DNA of 64,000 nt from Natronincola peptidivorans (GCF_900111615.1 NZ_FOHU01000009.1:62001-126000), one strand, 5' to 3'; positions 18,565 to 27,945 are shown, counted from the stretch's first letter. The notes: generated by a model not told the origin, from the sequence alone. A program made the numbers and translations.

Positions 18565-19509
18565 CTATGAAATCCTGCTCAATAAAACCATATATAAAGG
18601 TATGATAAAGGCACTAACAAGGGTGGTAAAGGTAACCATAACAGTAGCATACTCATAATCTCCGTCATAGGCCCTTGCCACAATAGCCACCTGTGCCATA
18701 ATAGGCATTGCAGATTGAATAATAAATACTTTCAGCATCAAAGGTGGCATAGGGAAGAACATTGACAGAATATATACCACCAAAGGTGCTATCAAAAATC
18801 TCCCTAAAAATAATAGCATCTGATCTATACTAAAGGTGAGCTTAGTTAAGTCAATGAAATGAAAGGTCATTCCAATAAAAAGCAAGGATAGCGGTGTCGT
18901 TAAATTTCCTAGGTATCTGCTTGTATCCATGATAAAGCTAGGTAATGTGATCTCTAGCATCACCAGGATTATGCCTGCAAAGAGGCCTATAAAAGGGGGG
19001 GATAGGATAGATTTTATTGTTTTTATTGAGAAAATATCTTTCTTCATTTCCCCACCGTCACTGCTAATCTTCATAACCCCAATGGTCCAAAAAAATAGGG
19101 TGTTGGCTGCAAAGTATAATAAAGCATATGGAACACTGGCTTCACCAAAGAGTGCAATGTTTACAGGGATACCTATGAATATTGTGTTTGAAACTGTAAA
19201 CATCGTTTGGAACATACCTCTTTTAGATTTTTCAACGAAAAAGTAAGAAAGGATCATGCTGATTAGAAAGCATATCATCATAGAAATAAATGGGATAACA
19301 AATCCCACTGCTGAATCCATTAAAATTTCTTTGGTAAAGGAAGTGCTAAAGGTATAAATCATTAATGCTGGCAGTGAGATGGTTGTAACAAGTTTAGAAA
19401 AAAGCTGGGATGCACTCTTGTCAAACCAGCCTTTTTTTGTTAAATAAAATCCTATTAAAATTAGCATAATAATACTCAGAATGCTTTGTAATGCGCTTAA
19501 AAAAATCAT
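18565..19509 (-). CDS. AEC (auxin efflux carrier) family permease
   Basis: 314 residues with about ten hydrophobic helices in two five-helix halves separated near residue 155, as in the AEC/malonate-transporter family. It starts SALQSILSIIMLILIGFYL and contains ISLPALMIYTFS near 45. Family members move malate, malonate or other small organic acids; the substrate here is unknown. RBS AGAGGTATGAG precedes the ATG. Only 13 bp separate it from the end of motB, so it may be read through from motAB even though there is no obvious functional link. Confidence 0.85.
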   Translation of the reverse strand: MIFLSALQSILSIIMLILIGFYLTKKGWFDKSASQLFSKLVTTISLPALMIYTFSTSFTKEILMDSAVGFVIPFISMMICFLISMILSYFFVEKSKRGMFQTMFTVSNTIFIGIPVNIALFGEASVPYALLYFAANTLFFWTIGVMKISSDGGEMKKDIFSIKTIKSILSPPFIGLFAGIILVMLEITLPSFIMDTSRYLGNLTTPLSLLFIGMTFHFIDLTKLTFSIDQMLLFLGRFLIAPLVVYILSMFFPMPPLMLKVFIIQSAMPIMAQVAIVARAYDGDYEYATVMVTFTTLVSAFIIPLYMVLLSRIS

Positions 19510-19522
19510 CTCATACCTCTTT

Positions 19523-20248
19523 TCAGTTAAGAATAGTAATTTCTATTCTTCGGTTATTGGAACGACCCTCTGGTGTGTCATTGGTATCAATAGGCTGATT
19601 TTCCCCATATCCACTGACAGAAATCCTTTCCTCTGCTATTGTCTTTTCTTCCATTAAAACCCTGGCAGCGTTCATAGCTCTAGCAACAGATAGCTCCCAA
19701 TTTGAAGGATATAAAGTACTGTTCATAGGGACATTATCTGTGTAGCCTGCCACCACAATCTTATTATCAATTTGCTTTAATTTATCGCCAATGTGGTTTA
19801 ATATCACATGTCCATCCTCTGATATCTCTGCTCTTCCACTTGAGAAAAGAACACTGTCTTTAAAGCGAATCAAAAGGCCTACATCACTTTGTTCAATGTC
19901 TATTAGGTCTAAAAGATGTTTTTCTCTTAAATAACGGATAAACTCTTCTTGAGATTGCAATATGTCTACCTCTATATCTTCTAATCCAAACAATATGGCA
20001 GCCAAAGATTCCTTTTCCTGCTTTAATACTATGTTTTCTTCGCTTAACTCCTCCACTTGACTGCTAAGTTCTTCTACCTCCAACGAAAGATGTTGCTTGA
20101 TATCATATAAAATGCTTGTTTCCTCAGCAGTATAAGTAAAGAATAGAATAAAAAAGCATAAGACAATAGTAATCATATCGCTATAGGTAATAATCCAATT
20201 GTTAGAAAACTTTATTTCATGTTTATTGTCCTTATAATTGGAATTCAT
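19523..20248 (-). CDS. motB: MotB-like flagellar stator protein
   Basis: 241 residues. A cytoplasmic N-terminus is followed by one membrane helix carrying the ion-binding aspartate (ITYSDMITIVLCFFILFF, residues 20-37), a coiled-coil-like plug/linker (about 45-95) and an OmpA/MotB peptidoglycan-binding domain. That domain has VAGYTDNVP, the NWELSVARA segment and GYGENQPIDTN near its C-terminus. It anchors the stator to the wall and conducts ions with MotA. It overlaps the end of motA by 17 bp. No flagellar structural genes are in the window, so it could be the sole or an accessory stator set. Confidence 0.88.
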   Translation of the reverse strand: MNSNYKDNKHEIKFSNNWIITYSDMITIVLCFFILFFTYTAEETSILYDIKQHLSLEVEELSSQVEELSEENIVLKQEKESLAAILFGLEDIEVDILQSQEEFIRYLREKHLLDLIDIEQSDVGLLIRFKDSVLFSSGRAEISEDGHVILNHIGDKLKQIDNKIVVAGYTDNVPMNSTLYPSNWELSVARAMNAARVLMEEKTIAEERISVSGYGENQPIDTNDTPEGRSNNRRIEITILN

Positions 20249-21056
20249 AGGGTTTATAATTCCTTTCCTTCATCCTCTTATCAGGGTATTCCAAACGTTT
20301 TTCTTCCTTAAGCATAACATTCATTTTATCAAATACATTTCTTGCGGAGTCATTTCTAGCAACCAATAACAAACCTTCAGTGATGATGTTATACCTTAAA
20401 ATGTTTTTATCAATATATTCTTTAATTCTTACCATGATTGGCACAGCAATAAAATTAGCTATTAGGCTACCATATAATGTACTTACCAAAGCCGCCGCCA
20501 TATTATTCATGATTTCATAGGGTTGATGTATATTAGATAACAGGCCAATCAGACCTACTAGGGTGCCAACCAGTCCTAAAGACGGCGCTATATGAGAAAT
20601 CATTTTGAAGACATTGTAGGCTTTAAATAAATTTGTTTCTCTTGATTCAATATCTTTTTCTAAGATATCTCTAATCACTTCTGGCTTTTTATAATCGTTT
20701 AATAAAATCATGCCATCCCTCAAAAATGTATCTTGTTCTACATCAATATCGGATTGTAGCGATAACAAACCATCCTTTTTCACCTTAACAGCGAGGCTAT
20801 GGATTTTATAAATATCTTCAGCATAATCAATTTCCTTCTGAAAGCTTTCCTTCGTTATCCTCGTGGTATCTGATAAAGTTGTCATGGGAAAGCTAACAAG
20901 CACAGATATAAAGATACCTGCAAAAATAATTTGTATTGCTGTTAAGTTGAGTAATACCTTCAAAGAAATACTGCTGATTAAAGATTGACCTATTACTAAA
21001 ACCATCACTGCAATGATGATTTGTTTTTGATTTTTTTTCCAAAAATTATTTTTCAT
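20232..21056 (-). CDS. motA: MotA-like flagellar stator protein
   Basis: 274 residues. There are two N-terminal membrane segments (about 12-60), a charged cytoplasmic loop (65-150), then two helices in IAPSLGLVGTLVGLIGLL and MAAALVSTLYGSLIANFIAVPI. This is the MotA/TolQ/ExbB arrangement. The MotB partner directly downstream, overlapping by 17 bp, identifies it as MotA. The region between helices is rich in K, D and E, as expected for the loop that contacts the rotor. RBS TTGGAGG is 6 bp before the ATG. Cyclic-di-GMP genes on both sides suggest, but do not prove, coupling of motility to that signal. Confidence 0.88.
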   Translation of the reverse strand: MKNNFWKKNQKQIIIAVMVLVIGQSLISSISLKVLLNLTAIQIIFAGIFISVLVSFPMTTLSDTTRITKESFQKEIDYAEDIYKIHSLAVKVKKDGLLSLQSDIDVEQDTFLRDGMILLNDYKKPEVIRDILEKDIESRETNLFKAYNVFKMISHIAPSLGLVGTLVGLIGLLSNIHQPYEIMNNMAAALVSTLYGSLIANFIAVPIMVRIKEYIDKNILRYNIITEGLLLVARNDSARNVFDKMNVMLKEEKRLEYPDKRMKERNYKPYEFQL

Positions 21057-21318
21057 CTTTTTCCTCCAATTTTAAAGCATACTATTAAATCTTTATAAGG
21101 ATTTTCTCTGATAGAACCTTATGTAAATTTTGCTAATCATTCAACTTTTTTCTTTGTATTTTTACATTTTTCTTGCTTTATTATATCATATTTTTCTCTC
21201 TATGCTGTAGTGGAAATTCAGTTAATGGTTTATTAAACTCCTTTTAAATCCCATAAAAATAGTAAAGCTATAGCTCAGGATATCCAGAAAAGTATGGAAA
21301 GATTTATTTATTCAACAA

Positions 21319-21352
21319 CCTCCAGGCTGTTCAAAAATCTTCAGCTTGGAGG
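21319..21352. repeat. GC-rich hairpin
   Basis: CCTCCA-G-GCTG pairs with CAGC-T-TGGAGG around a 12-nt loop (one mismatch). It lies only 4 bp from the terminator-like structure at 21356-21409, so the two form a tandem structured block between the EAL gene and motA. It might be a leader element of motA or a relic; I cannot assign it to a known RNA family. Confidence 0.45.
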
Positions 21353-21355
21353 CGC

Positions 21356-21409
21356 AAAAAAACCCGGCAACTGTAGCGTATACGTAATACGTAAAGGTGC
21401 TGGGTTTTT
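21356..21409 (-). terminator. Terminator-like hairpin downstream of the GGDEF-EAL gene
   Basis: AAACCC-GCA pairs with TGC-GGGTTT over a 28-nt internal region that itself holds a CGTAT/ATACG hairpin. The minus strand ends in a T7 run, so it probably terminates the GGDEF-EAL transcript. The plus strand also has a T5 run. Confidence 0.55.
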
Positions 21410-21499
21410 GAAGCAACGAAGAAGTATGAATCTTATTATTTTAAGCTATACCTCAGTTCTTTTCCATCTTTATTAATCTCTTGTCCTATGTTAGATTCT

Positions 21500-23596
21500 T
21501 CATTGTGTTTTTTCCTTTAACAGCGATTCTATATCCTCCACTGGAACAGGCTTACTAAAGTAATATCCTTGCCCAATATCACAGCCGTTTCGTTTTAAAA
21601 AGTCTAATTGTTCTTTCGTTTCTATCCCTTCTGCTACAACCTTTAACCCTAGGTTATGAGCCAAATCAATAACAGTTTTTAAAATATAGCACTCCTCCTC
21701 TTCAGTATCAATATTACTTATAAACCCTCTATCTACTTTTAATATATCGATAGGGAGCTTTTGTAAATAGGTTAAAGAAGAGTATCCTGTGCCAAAGTCA
21801 TCTAAGGCAATGGTTATGGCAAACTCCCTTAGCTGGTGCAGTACTTCTATTGCCTTTTCTAGGTTATCTATTACAGCGGTTTCCGTAATCTCCAGCTCGA
21901 TATCTCCACATTTTATGTAATACATTTCTAATATTTTTCGTATATTTGGTACCAAATTAGGCTGAGTCAACATTTTGCTCGATAAATTAATAGAGATTTT
22001 TATATCATCATATCCATTTTCTTTCCAAAGTTTTTTTTGTTTGCAGGCAGTTTTTAAAACCCATTCTTCGATTTCTCCAATATATCCAGTTTCTTCTGCA
22101 AAGGGTATGAATTCCATCGGCGAAATGAATCCTTTTTCTGGATGTATCCACCGAATAAGTGCTTCTATTCCTATAATTTTGTCAGTACTTAAGTCAATCT
22201 GAGGCTGATAATATAGCTGAAACTCTTGATTATTGATTGCATACCTCAATTGATTGCTCATATGTACGTATTCCCAGGTTTTTTTCCGCATATCAGACAT
22301 GTAAATACAAAATCCGTCTTTTTGATTTGCTTTCATATGGGACATAGCTGTATCAGCATTTTGCATGAGTTCCGCTACATCTGTTCCATGGTTAGGATAT
22401 ATGGCAATTCCTATGCTAACAGAGATAAAGAATTCCAATTCACCTAAACTCCATGGTTTTCTTAGATAGTCTTTTATTTTATTCACCTGTAAAATAATTT
22501 CTTCATTGTCTTTTATATCCATCAAGACAATAGCAAATTCATCCCCACCTAAACGGGCTACTAGGTTGGGTGGTTTTATGTAATATGCTAAGGTATTTGC
22601 TATAAATTGAATTAATTTGTCTCCCGCTTTATGGCCCATTGTATCATTTATGTTTTTAAAATTGTCTACGTCAAAATTAAGAAACGCCAATTTTTTGTTA
22701 TTTTCTTCCGCTTCCTTTATTTTTTTACTTACTTCCTCTTGAAGCATTATTCGATTAGGGAGCTTTGTGAGTGGATCAAAATATGCTAGCGCATGCAGTC
22801 TTTCTTCCATATTTATTCTCTCTGTAATATCTGTATGGGAGCCAGCGATACGTATTGCTTTTCCTTCTCTGTCCCATACAGCCTTCCCACGGCTAAGAAT
22901 CCAAAGGTATCCCCCGTCTTTTCTTCGGACTCGATAGGTATTCTCATAGATTCCTTTCTTTGAATTAAGATAAGCTTCCACTGCATCTAGGGCTTTTTGT
23001 CTATCATCAGGGTGAAAAAGCTGCTGCCATGTTTCAAGGTCATCCTTCAGTTCCTGCCCTTCATATCCAAAAGTACTTTTATATTTTAGAGAGAAAAAGT
23101 ATTCTCCCGTTTGTAGATCCCAATCCCAAATCCCATCGTTTGCTCCCTCTACCGCCAATTGATAGCGCTGGTCACTAATCATAAGGGCATCACGATGCTT
23201 TTGTATTTCTTTGTATTGCTGCATTAGCTCCTCATCCATTGCTGTCAATTCTTCATGGGTAGCACTTAGCTCTTCATATCCGTGAAAAACTTCGTCAATG
23301 GCCATCTTAAACAGCATCATCCTATTGCTTATAATAAAATAAAATATTACCCCTGTTATAAGGACATAAAGCCATCCTTTGTATAGTTGAATTGCCTTAA
23401 AAATCTCCGGATCTTCAACAAGGATGGCTAAAACTTTATCTGATAATAGTATCCAAAGACCGCCTACAAGGAGATAGATGATAAAAATTCTTAATGCTTC
23501 CATTCGTGGGTTAACATTTTTCCTTAGTCTTAAGAAATCCCCTAGCTGATGTTGTAACTTATGGTCAATCTCTTTAAGATTTTTCTTATCCACCAT
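21500..23596 (-). CDS. Membrane PAS-GGDEF-EAL protein
   Basis: About 698 residues from the ATG at 23596 (RBS GGGTGA; a TTG twelve codons upstream lacks one). Two membrane helices lie near residues 35-90, then a coiled coil, a PAS/PAC domain (about 145-265), GGDEF (275-430, motif RLGGDEF) and EAL (440-695). The EAL domain keeps GIEALIRW, EITETAVIDN and DDFGTGYSSL, so phosphodiesterase activity is plausible. No RxxD inhibitory site precedes GGDEF. The protein could make and break cyclic di-GMP, or use GGDEF as a GTP sensor for EAL. It lies upstream of motAB on the same strand but is separated by a terminator-like hairpin. Confidence 0.9.
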   Translation of the reverse strand: MVDKKNLKEIDHKLQHQLGDFLRLRKNVNPRMEALRIFIIYLLVGGLWILLSDKVLAILVEDPEIFKAIQLYKGWLYVLITGVIFYFIISNRMMLFKMAIDEVFHGYEELSATHEELTAMDEELMQQYKEIQKHRDALMISDQRYQLAVEGANDGIWDWDLQTGEYFFSLKYKSTFGYEGQELKDDLETWQQLFHPDDRQKALDAVEAYLNSKKGIYENTYRVRRKDGGYLWILSRGKAVWDREGKAIRIAGSHTDITERINMEERLHALAYFDPLTKLPNRIMLQEEVSKKIKEAEENNKKLAFLNFDVDNFKNINDTMGHKAGDKLIQFIANTLAYYIKPPNLVARLGGDEFAIVLMDIKDNEEIILQVNKIKDYLRKPWSLGELEFFISVSIGIAIYPNHGTDVAELMQNADTAMSHMKANQKDGFCIYMSDMRKKTWEYVHMSNQLRYAINNQEFQLYYQPQIDLSTDKIIGIEALIRWIHPEKGFISPMEFIPFAEETGYIGEIEEWVLKTACKQKKLWKENGYDDIKISINLSSKMLTQPNLVPNIRKILEMYYIKCGDIELEITETAVIDNLEKAIEVLHQLREFAITIALDDFGTGYSSLTYLQKLPIDILKVDRGFISNIDTEEEECYILKTVIDLAHNLGLKVVAEGIETKEQLDFLKRNGCDIGQGYYFSKPVPVEDIESLLKEKTQ

Positions 23597-24029
23597 ACAA
23601 TTCACCCATTTCATAATAAAATAATATCGCAAAGTCTTTGGATCAATATTTTTACATTGTTTTCTCCTTGGAGTATTGTAAACTCCTATTAAACTATTGC
23701 AACTATGGTGTTTTCATCTTCAGCTACGGAACCTATTAAATTTAAGGAAAATATTGGCATTCATATGGATTATACCCTCTCTTTATATGCTTCAATCACA
23801 GCAAAACTGCCTATTTTTATATGTCCTTAGGATAATGATTTCTGTGCAAAAATCAATTTTTATCTTACGCCTCCAGTTTAAGAATATATCATTAAATTTT
23901 TGAAAGTATTATTCTATCATCAGTTCATTCTTGCTTCTTTTTTTCTTCTGATTGTCACGTCAATGCCACAAGAAAGATTTACTATGTAGCCATCTATCAA
24001 AATATTTTAATTAAGGATGGTGAAGTAAC
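23597..24029. other. Divergent intergenic region
   Basis: 433 bp between the minus-strand GGDEF-EAL gene and the plus-strand deacetylase gene. It should contain both promoters. A 66-codon open frame at 23697-23903 has no RBS and no recognisable product, so I do not call it a gene. No cyclic-di-GMP riboswitch core was seen on either strand. Confidence 0.5.
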
Positions 24030-24941
24030 ATGAGAAAAAAGAATGCAACAATGATAGTAATTCTGTCTATCATAATCTTTACAGCCTATTTCTTAGTGTG
24101 GGCTCTAGAAGGAGATAAAAATAAGGTAAGCCTCAGCTTAAAAGAAAAAAGTATCTTAGAAGAAGTTTTTGGTGATCAACACGAAGTACTTCCTATGCCG
24201 CTCGATGAAGATGAAAATTACATCCCGTCTGATTTTGCTCAAGAAGTGCCTGTCTTAGTATATCATCATCTTTTAGAAAAAAAAGATCTGCCTAGTTCCC
24301 CCAACGAGTCTATTATCGCTGTAGAGGACTTTCGCAGACAAATGGAACTTCTAAATCAACATGGTTTTCAAACCGTTAGCCTTGATGCTTTGAAATTCTT
24401 TGTAAAAGGCGAAGAACCTCTTCCTTCTAAAAGTGTTGTTATTACCTTTGATGATGGTTATAAAAGCAATTATATTTATGCCCATCCAATTTTGAAGGAA
24501 TACGGTTTTGAAGCCACAATTTTTTTGATTACTGATTATATTGCGGATGAGACGCTGGAGTTTGACCCCAGCCAACTCCAATATTTCAGTTGGGAGGAAA
24601 TTCATTCAAGTCAAGATGTCTTCAACTTTGCCAGTCATACTCATAATTTACATTTATTAGATTCTAATAATGAAGGTTATCTAATTTCTAAGCCTGAAGA
24701 TGTGGTAATAACAGATCTGGTAAAAAGTAAAGAGCTATTGAACACTACACATTTAGCTTATCCTTATGGACATTATGATGAAAAAATCTTAGATGTTTTG
24801 CAAAAACTGGGTTTCACTACTGCCTATACCGTCATAGAGGGAAATGTTCAGGTAGGAGATAATCTTTTTGAATTAAAACGATGGGGCATATATTATAGTA
24901 CCTCCCTTGAAATCTTTGAGGAAAAACTAGGCCTTCAATAA
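24030..24941 (+). CDS. Membrane-anchored polysaccharide deacetylase (NodB/CE4)
   Basis: 303 residues. One N-terminal membrane helix (about 7-26) acts as signal anchor. A CE4 domain follows, with VLVYHHL, the catalytic and metal-binding ITFDDGYKSN (near 145), the second metal motif FASHTHNLH (near 205) and LAYPYGHYD (near 245). The family removes N-acetyl groups from peptidoglycan, or O/N-acetyl groups from other cell-wall glycans; the substrate here is unknown. RBS-like GGTGA lies 6 bp before the ATG. It is the first of three plus-strand genes for secreted proteins. Confidence 0.88.
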   Translation: MRKKNATMIVILSIIIFTAYFLVWALEGDKNKVSLSLKEKSILEEVFGDQHEVLPMPLDEDENYIPSDFAQEVPVLVYHHLLEKKDLPSSPNESIIAVEDFRRQMELLNQHGFQTVSLDALKFFVKGEEPLPSKSVVITFDDGYKSNYIYAHPILKEYGFEATIFLITDYIADETLEFDPSQLQYFSWEEIHSSQDVFNFASHTHNLHLLDSNNEGYLISKPEDVVITDLVKSKELLNTTHLAYPYGHYDEKILDVLQKLGFTTAYTVIEGNVQVGDNLFELKRWGIYYSTSLEIFEEKLGLQ

Positions 24942-24966
24942 TAATTTACATGTATTTGTCATAAAA

Positions 24967-24994
24967 CTGTCACAAAAAGAAAGCATAATATGAT
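24967..24994 (+). promoter_or_regulatory. Possible sigma-A promoter of the DUF2680 gene
   Basis: CTGTCA, 16 bp, TATGAT. It lies about 35 bp ahead of the start codon. A second TTTGTCA half-site just upstream gives a TGTCA direct repeat. Both boxes have mismatches. Confidence 0.4.
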
Positions 24995-25029
24995 TGTAGG
25001 ACAAAATAAAATTAAAGGAGATGTTAAAC

Positions 25030-25386
25030 ATGAAAAAAAGTCTTTTAGTTCTAACACTAAGTCTAACCCTAGTACTAATAGGGAGTAGTCTAGCTTTTGC
25101 AGACACTCAGCCTACTGGAAATGGGTTACAACTTTACACAGCTGCTGGTTCTACTGAAGAGCTACTTGAATTAAAGCTTTCAAAAATTGATCAAATGGTA
25201 GCTGATGGAAGATTGACACAAACTCAAGGAGATGATTTTGCACTTAAGCTTCAAGAAAGAATGAATAATTGTAGAAGCATTGGTGGAAACAGAGATGACA
25301 ATCAAAGACTAGCTATTGGCTTTGGCAGGACAACAGAGAAGGGTTCCTTTAGAGGCGCCGGTAATAGATTTGGTTTTAATAGATAA
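25030..25386 (+). CDS. Small secreted DUF2680 protein
   Basis: 118 residues from the ATG at 25030; AAAGGAG is correctly spaced for this ATG, not for the one three codons upstream. A signal peptide (KKSLLVLTLSLTLVLIGSSLAFA) is followed by a short helical DUF2680 region with LKLSKIDQMVADGRLTQTQ and MNNC. The tail is rich in Gly, Arg and Asn. DUF2680 proteins are common in clostridia and of unknown function; the helical part resembles small periplasmic sensors only in general style. It is followed at once by an intrinsic terminator, so it is a single-gene unit. Confidence 0.8.
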   Translation: MKKSLLVLTLSLTLVLIGSSLAFADTQPTGNGLQLYTAAGSTEELLELKLSKIDQMVADGRLTQTQGDDFALKLQERMNNCRSIGGNRDDNQRLAIGFGRTTEKGSFRGAGNRFGFNR

Positions 25387-25406
25387 GAGAATAAAGATAA
25401 CATGTA

Positions 25407-25447
25407 AAAGCGTACCATCATTTTTCAGATGGTACGCTTTTTTTATG
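25407..25447 (+). terminator. Intrinsic terminator (copy 1 of an identical pair)
   Basis: AAAGCGTACCATC pairs perfectly with GATGGTACGCTTT around an 8-nt loop, followed by a T-run. The same hairpin, loop and trailing ATGTTAT recur at 33502-33544. Confidence 0.9.
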
Positions 25448-25638
25448 TTATTGGAAAATTGAATGATATTGTTGATTCATGTAATAAAATTTAAATAATA
25501 ACTGGACAGTTTATTACATAATTTACCACATTCTATTGGTATACTGTTCTTGATTGTTAGATCAAAAAAATCAATAGAATACATTTAGAAGGGAGAGATA
25601 TTATGAAACAAAATTTTAGACTAGAAAGGGGTGAAAAA

Positions 25639-27909
25639 ATGAAAATGAAGCTTAGGAGACTAGCTATTCTTCTAATGTGTCTTGTCATGATTATTCCAAG
25701 CTTTACATTTGGACAACCATCAGCAGGTACTGATATTGAAAATCATTGGGGCCAGAAACATATTGAAGAATGGCTAAATAAAGGTCTCATTTCTGGATAT
25801 CCCGATGGTTCCTTTAGACCAGATTATACTATCACTAGGGCTGAGTTCTTTACATTGGTAAACAAAGCTTTTCATTTAAATGATACCTTGGAAATTAGAT
25901 TTAATGATGTAAATGAAACAGATTGGTTCTATTCTCAAATCGGTAAAGCCTTAAAGGCAGGTTATATCTCAGGCTATCCAGACAATACCATTCAACCTAA
26001 TAATAGTATCAGTAGACAAGAAGCCGCCATTGTTTTAACGAAATTACTGAAATTAGATACCTCTTTAGAGGATGATTCAATTAACATTTTTCAAGATAGT
26101 AGCAAAATCGCAAGATGGAGTAAAGGTCCTGTTTCAGCGGTTATAAGGTATGGATTGATGAAAGGCTATCCTGATGGCAGCTTTCACCCAGAAAGACCCA
26201 TCACAAGAGCAGAGGCGGTAATTGTGCTAAATAAATCATTGCAACTATTAGAACTTATAGAAATTGAAGAAAGGGTCGAAGATGTAGAGCTTAAAGATGA
26301 AATAGATTATGATTCAACTAGGAGCAGTTCAGGCAGTAGTAGACGTAATGATACCTATCCTCCGTCTGCTAAAAACTTAGATGCATTTAAGTTAGCTGTA
26401 AATGAAGACATCCTACTGCTACCAAAAGATTTAGCCACATATGGAGAAAAAGTAATAGCTGCTACAATGGAAAATACGTCGATTGCATCTGGAGAAATAT
26501 TACAGGAAAATGGTCTAAAAATAATGGGTAAAGAAGTTGGTGAAACAACAATTACAGCAACCGTTTCTAATTCTTACGGTCAAGTAAATATAACCTTTAC
26601 TATTGTTGTGATAGATTCCAGTCAAGTTCCAACAGATGCTAAAATAGTTGAAGAAATTAAAAAAGATTTAGATTTATCTGTTGAAAATCCCACAGGACGT
26701 AGCAAAACATCGAAAATTGCTTTGCCTATTACAGATACTAAGGGGTATGAAACAATTATTACATGGAAATTAAAAGACCAAGCACAAGACAATAAATACA
26801 TACTAATAGAGGACAATAAAGCCATTATCTACCGCAGAGGAATTTCTGGTACTGGACATGACAATGGTGGATGCACCGTGGATGACCTTTCAATCCTATC
26901 CTTCATGAACATAGGTGAGATTGGCATATATTGTGGAGGCGATATTGGTCAAGAAGAATGTAGTGATACTGGAGGTAAAACAAGAATCGTAGCTTTGACA
27001 GCTGCAATTAAAAAAGGTACCTCTGAAGCTGTAAAAGACTTTCATGTGATGATTCCTTGGGGCTGGGGCAGAGCCATTACCATTGGTGAGGAAACTTCAG
27101 AGGATCATTCTCACAATGAGACTACTCCTATTCCAAGGGACTTTCCAGATCAAATCCTATATTTAGGACAATATCCTTTATTTCTAATGGCTGAAGACCT
27201 AGCTTCATATGCTACAACCGTTACACAGGCTGTATATGAGCCTGTATCTACCACTGTATCTGAAGCTGTTTATGGAGAACAACAAAATACTGGAAGTGTT
27301 AGTTTAAAACTGTTAGATGATGGTAGACTAAAAGTCACACCCGTGCAAAAAGGAAAAGTGAATGTTAGAACAGAGGTTAAGAATGAAGCTGGTAAAATTG
27401 ATATTGACTTTGGAATTACAATCGAAGCTCCTGAAACTGTGGATGCCCCATTGGCTGTATCAGAAGCATCAAATCATTTGAAGCTTTTCCTATACAGTAG
27501 AGGACATGGCCCTGATCAAATAAATAAAGTAACACTACCAAGCACTGATATGCTAGGATACGGGACTACCATCACCTGGGTAAGCAGCAATGGTGATTTT
27601 GTCACCGTCCAAGATGAGGAAGCCATCATTCACCGTCGAGGAATGGTCCCAGCAGGCGAAGGCTGTGGAGGAGACGCTCATACCCATATTGCTTCATTAA
27701 TGGCTATGGATGTAATAACGCTTAACTGCATTGATGGAGATCATAGTCATGAGGATGGAAGCTGTGGAGCCGGTAGCGATCCGGGCGGTCGTCTTTCGAT
27801 TGTAGAACTGACTGCAATTATTCAAAGAAATAGTATAGAAAAAGTTAATCAATTTGACTTTACTATTCCTTGGGGATGGGGACGAGAGATAATTTTGAGG
27901 AAAAAATAA
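25639..27909 (+). CDS. SLH-domain surface protein with duplicated Ig-like modules
   Basis: About 756 residues. A signal peptide is followed by three S-layer homology domains (about 25-210 of the mature region; motifs GYPDGSFRPDYTITRAEF, GYPDNTIQPNNSISRQEA, GYPDGSFHPERPITRAEA) that anchor it to wall polysaccharide. After a Ser-rich linker there are two copies of a paired unit, each an Ig-like domain plus an atrophied-Ig-like domain. Each of the latter carries an insert with three cysteines (and several His in the second) and ends IPWGWGR. The ATG at 25639 (RBS AAGGGGTG) gives a typical signal peptide. An ATG at 25603 with AGGGAG adds 12 residues and is also possible. A structural or binding role at the cell surface is inferred. 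Confidence 0.82.
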   Translation: MKMKLRRLAILLMCLVMIIPSFTFGQPSAGTDIENHWGQKHIEEWLNKGLISGYPDGSFRPDYTITRAEFFTLVNKAFHLNDTLEIRFNDVNETDWFYSQIGKALKAGYISGYPDNTIQPNNSISRQEAAIVLTKLLKLDTSLEDDSINIFQDSSKIARWSKGPVSAVIRYGLMKGYPDGSFHPERPITRAEAVIVLNKSLQLLELIEIEERVEDVELKDEIDYDSTRSSSGSSRRNDTYPPSAKNLDAFKLAVNEDILLLPKDLATYGEKVIAATMENTSIASGEILQENGLKIMGKEVGETTITATVSNSYGQVNITFTIVVIDSSQVPTDAKIVEEIKKDLDLSVENPTGRSKTSKIALPITDTKGYETIITWKLKDQAQDNKYILIEDNKAIIYRRGISGTGHDNGGCTVDDLSILSFMNIGEIGIYCGGDIGQEECSDTGGKTRIVALTAAIKKGTSEAVKDFHVMIPWGWGRAITIGEETSEDHSHNETTPIPRDFPDQILYLGQYPLFLMAEDLASYATTVTQAVYEPVSTTVSEAVYGEQQNTGSVSLKLLDDGRLKVTPVQKGKVNVRTEVKNEAGKIDIDFGITIEAPETVDAPLAVSEASNHLKLFLYSRGHGPDQINKVTLPSTDMLGYGTTITWVSSNGDFVTVQDEEAIIHRRGMVPAGEGCGGDAHTHIASLMAMDVITLNCIDGDHSHEDGSCGAGSDPGGRLSIVELTAIIQRNSIEKVNQFDFTIPWGWGREIILRKK

Positions 27910-27916
27910 GCATGAT

Positions 27917-27945
27917 GAATGGACTACAACCTTTGTAGTCCATTC
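27917..27945. terminator. Bidirectional terminator between two surface-protein genes
   Basis: A perfect 13-bp stem, GAATGGACTACAA with TTGTAGTCCATTC, around a 3-nt loop. It lies between convergent stop codons. The flanking T-runs are short. Confidence 0.7.

Noticed and set aside
21240-21420. Cyclic-di-GMP riboswitch near motA or the EAL gene
   Set aside because: I looked for the GGGACGCAAAG-type core of class I and for class II features and found neither.
21294-21476. 60-codon open frame across the hairpins
   Set aside because: It runs through strong stems, has no RBS, and its codons are dictated by the inverted repeats.
23697-23903. 66-codon open frame in the divergent region before the deacetylase gene
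   Set aside because: No RBS, no recognisable protein character, and it occupies the space needed for two promoters.
24351-24605. Minus-strand 84-codon frame inside the deacetylase gene
   Set aside because: Shadow of the plus-strand gene, which has clear catalytic motifs.
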